Shown here in pieces: positions 56,697 to 64,000 of a stretch of 64,000 nt of DNA. The translations under genes were made by a program, and so were the position numbers. Positions within the stretch are counted from its first letter, which is position 1; each line of letters opens with the position of its first letter. The stretch lies in contig JAQTPT010000008.1 of the NCBI GenBank assembly GCA_028712795.1, positions 1-64,000 on the forward strand. Reading direction: 5' to 3'. Origin of the DNA: Methylococcales bacterium (GTDB lineage Bacteria; Pseudomonadota; Gammaproteobacteria; Methylococcales; Methylomonadaceae). A model generated the notes under the pieces. That model did no database searches, was not told the origin of the DNA, and saw only the letters and a list, made by a program, of their open reading frames with translations.

Positions 56697-59198
56697 CTAT
56701 TGGTCCACTCTTACCGGCGTAAGCTTCCACAACTCATTATTGTATTCAGAAATCGTCCTGTCAGTTGAAAACTTACCACTGTTCGCGCAATTTATAATGC
56801 TCATTTTCGTCCAGCGATCTTTATCCTGATAAGCCGCTTCCACACGTTTTTGGGCATCAACAAAGCTGCGGAAATCAGCAATAGTCACCCAGGGATCGTG
56901 CGGACTTTTCAGTGAACTAATCACGCCATCGAAAATACCGGGCTCAAATTGGTTAAAATGCCCGCACTCAAGCAGATTCATCACCCTTTGCAGGTCTTCA
57001 TCCTGATTAATCATTGAAACCGGATCATAGTGGTCGCGCAATTTTTCAACCTGATCTTCAGTCAACCCAAACAGGAAAAAATTGTCATCGCCGACCTCTT
57101 CGCGAATTTCGATATTCGCCCCATCCAGGGTGCCAATAGTCAACGCGCCATTCATCATGAATTTCATATTACCGGTGCCCGAAGCTTCTTTTCCGGCTGT
57201 TGAAATTTGCTCTGAAAGATCGGCGCCAGGGCAAATTTTTTCCATCGCGGATACACGATAATTGGGCAAAAAGACAAGTTTTAACTTCTCACCCACATCG
57301 GGATCGTGATTAATAACATTGCCAACATTATTGATCAGCTTGATGATTTTTTTCGCCATGTGGTAACCGGGCGCCGCTTTACCGCCAATCAGTACACAAC
57401 GATCCGTCCAGTTTGCCGTATCGCCACGCTTGATACGGTCATAAAGATGAATAACATGCAGGACATTTAACAACTGGCGCTTGTATTCGTGAATTCGCTT
57501 AACCTGCACATCAAACAAGGCGTTGACATTCAAATCAACGCCCAATTCCTGTTTTTTAAAATCAATCAGCTTTTGCTTTGCGCCTTGCTGAACACTATGC
57601 CAGCGTTCACAGAACAGTTTATCGTCAACATGCAGCTCCAGCTTTTTTAGTAAGAATAAATTTGTTAACCAGCCATCGCCTATGGTTTCCGTGATCAACT
57701 CGGCCAATTCCGGATTACAGCTGGCCAACCAGCGTCGTGGTGTGACACCATTGGTCTTGTTATTAAATTTTTCTGGCCATAACTCATAGAAATCGTGAAA
57801 CAAGCCTTGTTCCAGCAATTTTGAATGCAATTCTGCAACACCGTTGACGGAATAACTGCCAACGATAGCCAAATAGGCCATTCTTACGTGTTGATCACGA
57901 CCCTCTTCAATCAGAGACATGCGAGCGATGCGATCTTTGTCACCGGGCCAGTGTGCTGATACTTCCGCCAGAAAGTGGGCGTTAATCTCAAAAATGATCT
58001 CCATCAATCTTGGCAATAACTGCCTAAAAAGATTGACTGACCACCGTTCCAGGGCTTCCGGCAACAGCGTATGGTTGGTATAGGCCATGGTGTTACAGGT
58101 TATTACCCAAGCCTCATCCCATCCCAGCCCATATATATCCATTAACAAGCGCATCATTTCAGCAACGGCAATGCTAGGGTGCGTATCATTTAACTGAAAG
58201 CAATTTTTCGCTGCAAATTCAGAAAAATCATTGCCATGCCGACCGACCCAAAGTTCAAACACATCCTGCAAGCTGGCGGAAGCCAGCAAATATTGTTGGC
58301 GTAAACGCAAGGCCTTGCCGTTTTCATTGGCATCGTTCGGATACAGCACCATGGTGATATTTTCAGCCGTGTTCTGTGCAGCCACTGATTCCGGATAATC
58401 ACCGGCATTAAACTCCTGCAAATCAAATTCTTCGGTTGCCGTGGCTTTCCATAAACGCAAGGTGTTCACGGTGCCGTTTTTATAGCCGGGAATGGGTGTG
58501 TCATAAGGAACTGCGAGGACGTCGTGGGTATCTACCCAACTGATGTGCGTCTTACCGTTTTCATCAGTACGGTTCTCCGTCCGTCCACCAAATTTAATGC
58601 GCTGCTTGTACTCAAGGCGCTCAATTTCCCATACGTTGCCATTGCGCAACCAATGATCCGGCTCCTCAACCTGTTCGCCATTAACAATAGTCTGGCAGAA
58701 CATACCATATTCATAACGCAACCCGTAACCTATCACAGGCAACTGCAACGTTGCGCAACTATCGATAAAACAGGCCGCTAAACGGCCTAAACCACCATTG
58801 CCAAGACCTGCATCCGGCTCCACTTCAATTAATTCTTCCAGATCTAGCCCCAAATCATAAGTTGCCTGTGTAACGGCATCATTGACTCCCAGATTCAGCA
58901 TGGCATTGCTAAGTGTCCGCCCCATTAAAAACTCCATCGACAAATAATGGGCTCTTCTACAATCCTGTTCCTTGTAAGCGTTATATGTTTTTTTCCAACG
59001 TTCTGTAAGCCTGTCACTAATGGCCATGGATAAAGCCTCATAGACATAATGGATTGAGTTACAGTTTTCGTCCCTGCCGAGTCTGTGAGCGTAATAGCGC
59101 TTTAAATCGGACTCAATATCCTTTATGTTGAGACCTAAGTGTGGAAGTGTGGCAATTGAAGATATGGGTTGACTTTTTTTGAAACGTCTATGAGGCAT
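56697..59198 (-). CDS. glgP: Glycogen/starch phosphorylase
   Basis: GlgP releases glucose-1-phosphate from glycogen. The 833-aa GT35 enzyme has AHYLSMEFLMGRTLSNAMLNLG, GNGGLGRLAACF and the PLP-lysine block EASGTGNMKFMMNGALTIGT near residue 680. The length matches the family. It has its own start after a 180-base gap and no other glg gene is in the window. Confidence 0.96.
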   Translation of the reverse strand: MPHRRFKKSQPISSIATLPHLGLNIKDIESDLKRYYAHRLGRDENCNSIHYVYEALSMAISDRLTERWKKTYNAYKEQDCRRAHYLSMEFLMGRTLSNAMLNLGVNDAVTQATYDLGLDLEELIEVEPDAGLGNGGLGRLAACFIDSCATLQLPVIGYGLRYEYGMFCQTIVNGEQVEEPDHWLRNGNVWEIERLEYKQRIKFGGRTENRTDENGKTHISWVDTHDVLAVPYDTPIPGYKNGTVNTLRLWKATATEEFDLQEFNAGDYPESVAAQNTAENITMVLYPNDANENGKALRLRQQYLLASASLQDVFELWVGRHGNDFSEFAAKNCFQLNDTHPSIAVAEMMRLLMDIYGLGWDEAWVITCNTMAYTNHTLLPEALERWSVNLFRQLLPRLMEIIFEINAHFLAEVSAHWPGDKDRIARMSLIEEGRDQHVRMAYLAIVGSYSVNGVAELHSKLLEQGLFHDFYELWPEKFNNKTNGVTPRRWLASCNPELAELITETIGDGWLTNLFLLKKLELHVDDKLFCERWHSVQQGAKQKLIDFKKQELGVDLNVNALFDVQVKRIHEYKRQLLNVLHVIHLYDRIKRGDTANWTDRCVLIGGKAAPGYHMAKKIIKLINNVGNVINHDPDVGEKLKLVFLPNYRVSAMEKICPGADLSEQISTAGKEASGTGNMKFMMNGALTIGTLDGANIEIREEVGDDNFFLFGLTEDQVEKLRDHYDPVSMINQDEDLQRVMNLLECGHFNQFEPGIFDGVISSLKSPHDPWVTIADFRSFVDAQKRVEAAYQDKDRWTKMSIINCANSGKFSTDRTISEYNNELWKLTPVRVDQ

Positions 59199-59379
59199 TG
59201 TTTTATCACTGGATTAGTTAAGATATAATTTGCTTAAATATTTTATCCTATTCAGGTAAAAACATCGCCTTTAAGATTCAATTAATTGAAATTTCAAAAA
59301 TTAAAACGATCGCAGATGAATCTTAAGTTTTTATTGGGCGTTAACGACAAAAATTTATATCATAAAACCAAGCTGTTTA

Positions 59380-59688
59380 TTAAATTCGGTAGGGGTCCAT
59401 ATAAATGGATTCAACCCGGCGACCCAGCATCAATACAGTCCCGTTATAACGATCTTCCCCAGTCGATGAAAACTCAAACATAAATAATCGCCGCAAATGA
59501 ATTTTTCTTAGCTTATCTCTTTTCAACCAGATGCCGTTTAAAGCAACATAGTCATCCAGCATTTGCACCCCCATTGCCAAACAATGAGCCCTGGCTGTTC
59601 CAAGCGCAATTTCTTTGGCTTTCTGCGCATTAAACCAATACACACAGGCCATACACAAAAAACATATTAAAATAATATCGTTTAACAT
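59380..59688 (-). CDS. DUF3301 domain membrane-anchored protein
   Basis: This 102-aa protein has one N-terminal membrane helix (residues 4-20) and a DUF3301 domain: ARAHCLAMGVQMLDDYVALNGIWLKRD, then FEFSSTGEDRYNGTVLMLGRRV. The family is common in gammaproteobacteria and has no known function. ATG start. It is a single gene in a region that is otherwise non-coding from 59199 to 59957. Confidence 0.85.
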   Translation of the reverse strand: MLNDIILICFLCMACVYWFNAQKAKEIALGTARAHCLAMGVQMLDDYVALNGIWLKRDKLRKIHLRRLFMFEFSSTGEDRYNGTVLMLGRRVESIYMDPYRI

Positions 59689-59957
59689 AGTCAGAATTTA
59701 GTATAAACAGCTACAATCATCCATCGGATTAAGTTTTTGTATTTGTAGCCATACAAGAGATGAAGTTTCAACTAACATCCATAATGCAAAAAAATTCATC
59801 AACCGTTACTTATCTAGCCATTACAATAAAGCTACAACCCTACGGGATACTCAAACCTTTCAGCAAGTAGCAATATTCAGTACAGCGTTTTAGACCTGAA
59901 TACATAGCCTCGTTGGTTGGTAAAAAACAGCACTTTATTATCTTTCTGGAAAAAACT

Positions 59958-60626
59958 ATGCGTTCTGAACTAAGCACAATTGAAATTCAGCCTAAATCAA
60001 TCCACAAATATTCTATAATATGGCTGCATGGTTTGGGTGCGGATGGGCACGATTTTGAAGGCATTGCCCGTGAACTGCATTTAAACGCAGAACCTGACAT
60101 CCATTTTATTTTTCCTAATGCGCCTATTCAGCCTATCACCGTTAATGGCGGAATGGAAATGCGTGCCTGGTATGACATCTTGGAAATGTCACTGGATCAC
60201 AAAGTTGATATAGCAGGAATTTACCAATCAGCAAAATCAGTTGGGCAGCTCATTCAGCAGGAAATGGATAAAGGCATTTCATCTGAACATATTTTACTTG
60301 CTGGATTTTCTCAAGGCGGTGTTATTGCGCTTCATGTCGGCCTCACCTTTCCCCATAAACTGGCGGGAATTGTTGGGCTGTCAACTTATTTACCGACCCT
60401 TGAACAATTAAAAACTGGTCTTTCAAACATCAACAGCGCCACCCCAATATTTATGGGTCACGGCATACTGGATTCAATTGTTGCTATTGAATCGGGAAAA
60501 GCTGTATTTCATGCGCTTAATGTTATGGAATATAAGGTTGAATGGCATGATTATCTAATGGAGCACACTGTTTGCATTGAAGAAATAGGACATATTTCAA
60601 CTTTCATTAATGGTATTTTCAGTTAG
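59958..60626 (+). CDS. Carboxylesterase/phospholipase-type alpha/beta hydrolase
   Basis: The 222-aa protein is of the acyl-protein-thioesterase/carboxylesterase (Abhydrolase_2) family. It has YSIIWLHGLGADGHDFEGIA, the motif FPNAPIQPITVNGGMEMRAWYD and the nucleophile in LLAGFSQGGVIALHVGL. GHGILDSIV carries the aspartate region, and the catalytic histidine would be the one in GHISTFI near the end. I use ATG 59958; the frame is open 15 codons earlier. A hairpin terminator lies between it and the convergent gene. Confidence 0.88.
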   Translation: MRSELSTIEIQPKSIHKYSIIWLHGLGADGHDFEGIARELHLNAEPDIHFIFPNAPIQPITVNGGMEMRAWYDILEMSLDHKVDIAGIYQSAKSVGQLIQQEMDKGISSEHILLAGFSQGGVIALHVGLTFPHKLAGIVGLSTYLPTLEQLKTGLSNINSATPIFMGHGILDSIVAIESGKAVFHALNVMEYKVEWHDYLMEHTVCIEEIGHISTFINGIFS

Positions 60627-60712
60627 CGCTTTTAAAAAAAATGCTACGAAGTCTTGCCAGGTGCGCTAAATCAATTTCCTGAAATCCATGTAAGCTTTAT
60701 TTAAACAACAAA

Positions 60713-60742
60713 AAAGGGTGTGTCAAAACCAACACACCCTTT
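60713..60742. terminator. Bidirectional rho-independent terminator
   Basis: AAAGGGTGTGT (60713-60723) pairs perfectly with ACACACCCTTT (60732-60742). The stem is flanked by an A run on the left and a T-rich stretch on the right, so it can end both the esterase gene (+) and the small membrane gene (-). Confidence 0.88.
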
Positions 60743-60760
60743 ATTAATAATTAATGTAAC

Positions 60761-61087
60761 TTAAGCTTTCACTGCATCAACCATTTCATTAAATGCTTCA
60801 ACTTTTAATTTACCAGTCTTTACCAGATCAATACCCGTATCAACAACCATTTTGCAAAGCCCGGGGGTTTTGTACACAATCAAGCATAAATAACCGACAG
60901 CCGGAATGGCAATCAGAGCCCCGATAAAACCATGAAGACCAATAACACCCATCAGTTTTATTAGCATTGCAATAGCATCGAGAGGCAGCAAAACCATAGC
61001 GCCAAAATAGGCTATTACCATAAATGTAAACAGTACAAAAACTACAAACTGAAGCAGCCTTACCAAGGCAACATTAATTTTTTTCAT
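60761..61087 (-). CDS. Small two-helix membrane protein of unknown function
   Basis: This 108-aa protein has two or three hydrophobic segments (about residues 10-30, 34-48 and 50-72) and an amphipathic, lysine-rich C-terminus. I recognise no family. I use ATG 61087; the frame could begin three codons upstream at TTG. A terminator follows it closely, so it is a real transcription unit by context. Confidence 0.65.
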   Translation of the reverse strand: MKKINVALVRLLQFVVFVLFTFMVIAYFGAMVLLPLDAIAMLIKLMGVIGLHGFIGALIAIPAVGYLCLIVYKTPGLCKMVVDTGIDLVKTGKLKVEAFNEMVDAVKA

Positions 61088-61166
61088 ATATTTCAATCCG
61101 CTCCCGGCGATAAGACAGGGGCATATATCCCCACTTTTTAAATTGAAAAATTATACCTTAAAGCTA

Positions 61167-61835
61167 TCACAATAATTCATTTTTCTTATCTCTTAAGAAA
61201 AACCGATACAAAACAGACCCGGCAACAAAACCGCCTAAATGAGCCCACCAAGCGACATCTATCGTAGTGCCTTCAAAAATAATTGAGGTCGTTGCATTGT
61301 GCAGTTGTAACAAAACCCACAATCCTAAAAAACTTATGGCAGGTACGTGAAACAGCACCGGCGGAAAAAACACGATTACACGTTCAAACGGGTATAGAAA
61401 AAAATAAGCCGCCAAGACGCCCGCTATTGCGCCTGAAGCGCCAATAACCGGAATATCAAGCATTGGATCAAAATACCATTGCAGTAGAGTCGCAAAAGCC
61501 CCGCACACTAAATAAAAAATCAAAAAAGGGAGACGCCCCATTCTGTCTTCGACATTATCGGAAAAAATCCACAAAAACCACATATTTACGATCAGATGCG
61601 TCCAACTTGCATGTAAGAATAAATTAGTTACAAACGATAAATAACCATCAAATGGCAAGCCGGCATGGAGACTTGAATAACGGATAGGCACCATGCCATA
61701 ACGATTTAACAGAATGATAGCCGATTGGTCGGGCATTAATTTCATAGCTATAAAAATGCAAATGCAAGCCGCCATTATCCCCCAGGTTACATAAGGCCTT
61801 GAAAAGCAGGGCGCAGTATCTCTAATTGGTATCAT
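61167..61835 (-). CDS. Rhomboid-family intramembrane serine protease
   Basis: The 222-aa protein has six membrane helices. The catalytic serine lies in VIGASGAIAGVLAAYF and the histidine in WWAHLGGFVAGSVLYRF. The oxyanion N in THLIVNMWFLWIF and the family W-R-like E-D-R-M-G loop after it are present. This layout, with GASGA and AHLGGF, is that of a standard soluble-domain-free bacterial rhomboid. The substrate is unknown. Confidence 0.92.
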   Translation of the reverse strand: MIPIRDTAPCFSRPYVTWGIMAACICIFIAMKLMPDQSAIILLNRYGMVPIRYSSLHAGLPFDGYLSFVTNLFLHASWTHLIVNMWFLWIFSDNVEDRMGRLPFLIFYLVCGAFATLLQWYFDPMLDIPVIGASGAIAGVLAAYFFLYPFERVIVFFPPVLFHVPAISFLGLWVLLQLHNATTSIIFEGTTIDVAWWAHLGGFVAGSVLYRFFLRDKKNELL

Positions 61836-62032
61836 TTTTTTCTAACCTTTTGCGTGTTGAAAAACATTTTAGATAAGCTTAACAGCTAAAACCCGATTAG
61901 CAATGCCGGGGAGGTTTCCTGTGAAGAATATACCTAAGTGATTTAAATCATAACCCCGGTAACAAAAAGTTTATAATAGCCGTCAATATTCGCACTTCAT
62001 CAGCCGGTATCCGTAGCGACCACTCAAGATTC

Positions 62033-63370
62033 ATGCACCCCAATTCAACTGACACCACCCAGCCATCATTTTCAAGCTTGTCTCTCGCCAGACCCCTGCT
62101 CCTGGCAGTCAGAAAGCTAGGCTTTGAGCAACCCACGCCTGTGCAGCAACAGGCCATCCCGTTAGCTTTAGAGCACAAAGACTTACTGGTCAGCGCCGAA
62201 ACAGGCAGTGGTAAGACTGCCGCATTTCTATTGCCTACGCTGCATCATCTGCTCACTTTACCTTCCAGAAAATTCGGCACGCGTTCGCTTATCCTTGCGC
62301 CAACCCGGGAATTGGCGCAACAAATCTTTAAGCAATGCCAACAGCTTGCCGAATTCACTGACCTTAAAGCCGGCATCATTACCGGCGGCGATGATTTCAG
62401 ACTTCAGCAAAACATGCTCCGAAGAAATACAGAAATAGTTATTGCGACCCCAGGCCGCCTTCTGGAACTGATGGAACAGGAAACGCCAAACTTCAGTAAC
62501 CTTGAAGTCCTGATTCTGGATGAAGCGGATCGGATGCTGGATATGGGCTTCAGTGAAGATGTATTAACCATTGCCAAAAGCTGCAATTCACAAAGACAAA
62601 CCCTGCTGTTTTCTGCAACGCTAACCCATTTTGGCGTTATAAAAATGGCTGACAAAGTCCTGCAAAATCATGAGATTGTTGCCTTAAATACGTTACATGA
62701 CGGGCATAAAAATATCGAGCAGCAAATTGTAGTGGCAGACGATAATGACCATAAAGAAAAATTATTAGCCTGGCTGCTACTCAATGAGTCCTACGACAAA
62801 GCGCTGGTATTCACCAATAGCAGAATTCAAGCGGACGCTCTTCGCGGCCCTCTACGGGGGCAAAAACTCCGTGTCGGCGTCCTCCATGGCGAAATGGATC
62901 AAAAAGACCGCAACCGAATGATGGATTTATACCGTGAAGGTGAAATTAACATCATGATTGCCACTGACCTTGCCGCCAGAGGATTGGATATCAAAGGCAT
63001 CAATCTGGTTATCAATTTTGATGTGCCCAGAAATGGCATCAATTATATTCACCGCATAGGCCGCACAGGTCGAGTCGATGAACTGGGTCTAGCAATAGCC
63101 CTGGTAAAAAGCACTGAATGGAATTTAATGTCAGGCATTGAGCGTTTTTTGAAGCAGAAATTTAAACGCCGTACTATTAAAGAGCTGGAAGGTAAATATA
63201 ACGGCCCTAAAAAAATTAAAGCCTCTGGAAAAGCGGCGGGTATTAAGAAGAAAATAGAACCCAAAAAAGTAGCGAAGGAAAAAGTTAAAATCCGTCAACG
63301 GGACAAGAAAAATGTTGGCAAACGTCGTGCGCCAACCAGTCAACCACCTTCAGGTTCTCAAGAACAATAA
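62033..63370 (+). CDS. srmB: DEAD-box RNA helicase, SrmB-like
   Basis: SrmB helps early assembly of the large ribosomal subunit. The 445-aa protein has the Q motif (FEQPTPVQQQAIP), AETGSGKT, PTRELA, TPGRLL, DEADRMLDMGF, the SAT motif and ATDLAARGLD. It ends the core with HRIGRTGR and then has a lysine/arginine-rich tail after about residue 370. The spacing and the DEADRMLDMGF block are SrmB-like; RhlE is the alternative. ATG start. Confidence 0.85.
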   Translation: MHPNSTDTTQPSFSSLSLARPLLLAVRKLGFEQPTPVQQQAIPLALEHKDLLVSAETGSGKTAAFLLPTLHHLLTLPSRKFGTRSLILAPTRELAQQIFKQCQQLAEFTDLKAGIITGGDDFRLQQNMLRRNTEIVIATPGRLLELMEQETPNFSNLEVLILDEADRMLDMGFSEDVLTIAKSCNSQRQTLLFSATLTHFGVIKMADKVLQNHEIVALNTLHDGHKNIEQQIVVADDNDHKEKLLAWLLLNESYDKALVFTNSRIQADALRGPLRGQKLRVGVLHGEMDQKDRNRMMDLYREGEINIMIATDLAARGLDIKGINLVINFDVPRNGINYIHRIGRTGRVDELGLAIALVKSTEWNLMSGIERFLKQKFKRRTIKELEGKYNGPKKIKASGKAAGIKKKIEPKKVAKEKVKIRQRDKKNVGKRRAPTSQPPSGSQEQ

Positions 63371-63724
63371 AACTAATTCATTAGCCAATAACGCTTTCAC
63401 AACTCAAATAACTTGCGTTTACTGGTTCTCACAGAGCTATTCTGATACTTTCTTTTACCGCCCTAATAATTAATTTATGCCACTAATGCGATTGCCCTGG
63501 TGATTTGGGTGACTGGAAAGGCAATCAACACCACGAAAATATTTCCCGGCGGACCGCATCAATAAGACTTTGTTCCATAGTAGGGCAAACCTTCGAAAAT
63601 GCACATCCATTGATCGCAAATTCACCCCTATTTTTTATGAGCTGCAATTAGTAACCGAACCAATTGTTTGTTAAGTGACTGATAATTATATGCAAATAAA
63701 ATTTAATTATGGAATTAAAAGAGA
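63371..63724. other. Intergenic stretch after srmB
   Basis: About 350 bases have no open frame or clear hairpin with a T run. GTGATTTGGGTGAC near 63500 and scattered A+T tracts are unassigned. The segment leads into the sigma-54-type promoter at 63725. Confidence 0.35.
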
Positions 63725-63740
63725 TGGCCTGGTAATTGCT
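63725..63740 (+). promoter_or_regulatory. Sigma-54-type (-24/-12) promoter
   Basis: TGGCCTGGTAATTGCT matches the consensus TGGCAC(G)-N4-TTGCW at all but two positions, with GG and GC exactly one helical turn apart. It lies 62 bases before the ATG of the gene at 63802, placing the transcript start near 63751. If real, the gene needs RpoN and an activator that binds upstream, in the 63371-63724 gap. Confidence 0.55.
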
Positions 63741-63801
63741 TTTTTAATTTTGTAAGAAACAACTGACAACGCTTTTAAACTAATCACTAAGGTGGTGCAT
63801 T

Positions 63802-64000
63802 ATGAATACTCAAGTAAAAAAAATTGTGCCTTTAATGCTACTGCTATTTTTTGGTAGCGCTCAGGCCAAATTAGTCAATAGCAATGTCGATATTTTAAGT
63901 AATGAAAGCAATTTGAAGCGCATTTCAAGGACGCCGGCAGTCATTGGGGACCAGTCATTTTTGACACAAGCAGTATTTGTTTCAAAAGCAATCGATACCA
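63802..64000 (+). CDS. Secreted protein, 5' part only (runs off the window)
   Basis: From ATG 63802, preceded by AAGGTGG, the frame stays open for 66 codons to the window edge. The N-terminus is a signal peptide: MNTQVKKI, then a leucine/phenylalanine-rich core, with cleavage near AQA-KLV. The visible mature part has no motif I recognise. The sigma-54-type promoter upstream is its likely control. Confidence 0.7.
   Translation, partial: MNTQVKKIVPLMLLLFFGSAQAKLVNSNVDILSNESNLKRISRTPAVIGDQSFLTQAVFVSKAIDT

Noticed and set aside
59286..59483. 65-aa ORF on the plus strand
   Set aside because: Lies mostly opposite the DUF3301 gene, has no ribosome site and no recognisable composition; taken as a shadow frame.
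61911..61938. Second copy of the 160-bp repeat upstream of srmB
   Set aside because: Only about two thirds of one arm matches and the opposite arm is missing; mentioned only as a weak half-site.
1..64000. tRNA genes, rRNA genes, prophage, biosynthetic cluster
   Set aside because: I looked for T-loop GGTTCGANTCC patterns, rRNA words, phage structural genes and NRPS/PKS/RiPP cores and saw none I could support.

Overview
The window looks like a chromosomal segment of a gammaproteobacterium. Pointers are a DnaE of about 1160 residues, a mrcB-lolA-rarA cluster, an sdhCDAB-sdhE operon, ffs-dnaX-ybaB-recR, Rsd/AlgQ, TrmL, SrmB and PurC. Together with nspC, a UPF0182 membrane protein, an Hsp70 paralogue and many degraded insertion sequences, the gene set would fit a methanotroph of the order Methylococcales. 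That last step is inference: no methane-oxidation gene and no rRNA or tRNA gene lies in the window.

Layout. 1-5.3 kb: an ISAzo13-type transposase fragment cut by a 102-bp MITE-like repeat, a divergent TldD/TldE pair, and one apparently intact ISKra4-family element with 21-bp terminal repeats. 5.4-17.5 kb: housekeeping genes (rarA, lolA, mrcB, an NADPH:quinone-type reductase, nspC, dnaE, a universal stress protein), broken only by a frameshifted IS982 remnant. 17.4-23.8 kb: an IS graveyard around a 926-aa Hsp70-like gene. 23.9-33.3 kb: a DUF488 gene and a terminal oxidase locus. In that locus coxB (with fused cytochrome c), coxA, coxC, a membrane protein and a triheme cytochrome c converge on ctaG (Caa3 type), a SCO-like copper lipoprotein and a SLAC1/TDT transporter. 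33.3-34.6 kb: decayed SDR, IS6 and IS21 istB fragments. 34.8-43.5 kb: an orphan ftsH, a glycosyltransferase, rsd, a UPF0182 gene, djlA and purC.

43.5-46.7 kb is the most accessory part. It holds a DUF4160/DUF2442 pair with the first member frameshifted, a brnT/brnA toxin-antitoxin pair whose toxin gene carries an in-frame stop, and a 225-aa protein with ADP-ribosyltransferase-like motifs. That last gene sits between two direct copies of a composite palindromic repeat.

46.7-50.5 kb is the succinate dehydrogenase operon, led by a 51-codon ORF that I read as an SDHAF4/DUF1674 assembly factor and closed by sdhE, so one operon would carry both assembly factors. From 50.6 kb follow a 160-bp inverted-repeat element that supplies the stop codon of a PepSY-like gene, the 4.5S SRP RNA gene, dnaX-ybaB-recR, a HIT protein, a YheT-type hydrolase, trmL, glgP, an esterase, a rhomboid protease and an SrmB-like helicase. 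The window ends in a secreted-protein gene preceded by a well-spaced sigma-54-type promoter.

I found no CRISPR array, prophage or complete biosynthetic cluster. The best candidates for new biology are the repeat-flanked ART-like gene, the coxA variant lacking the D-channel glutamate, and the orphan TldD/TldE pair.
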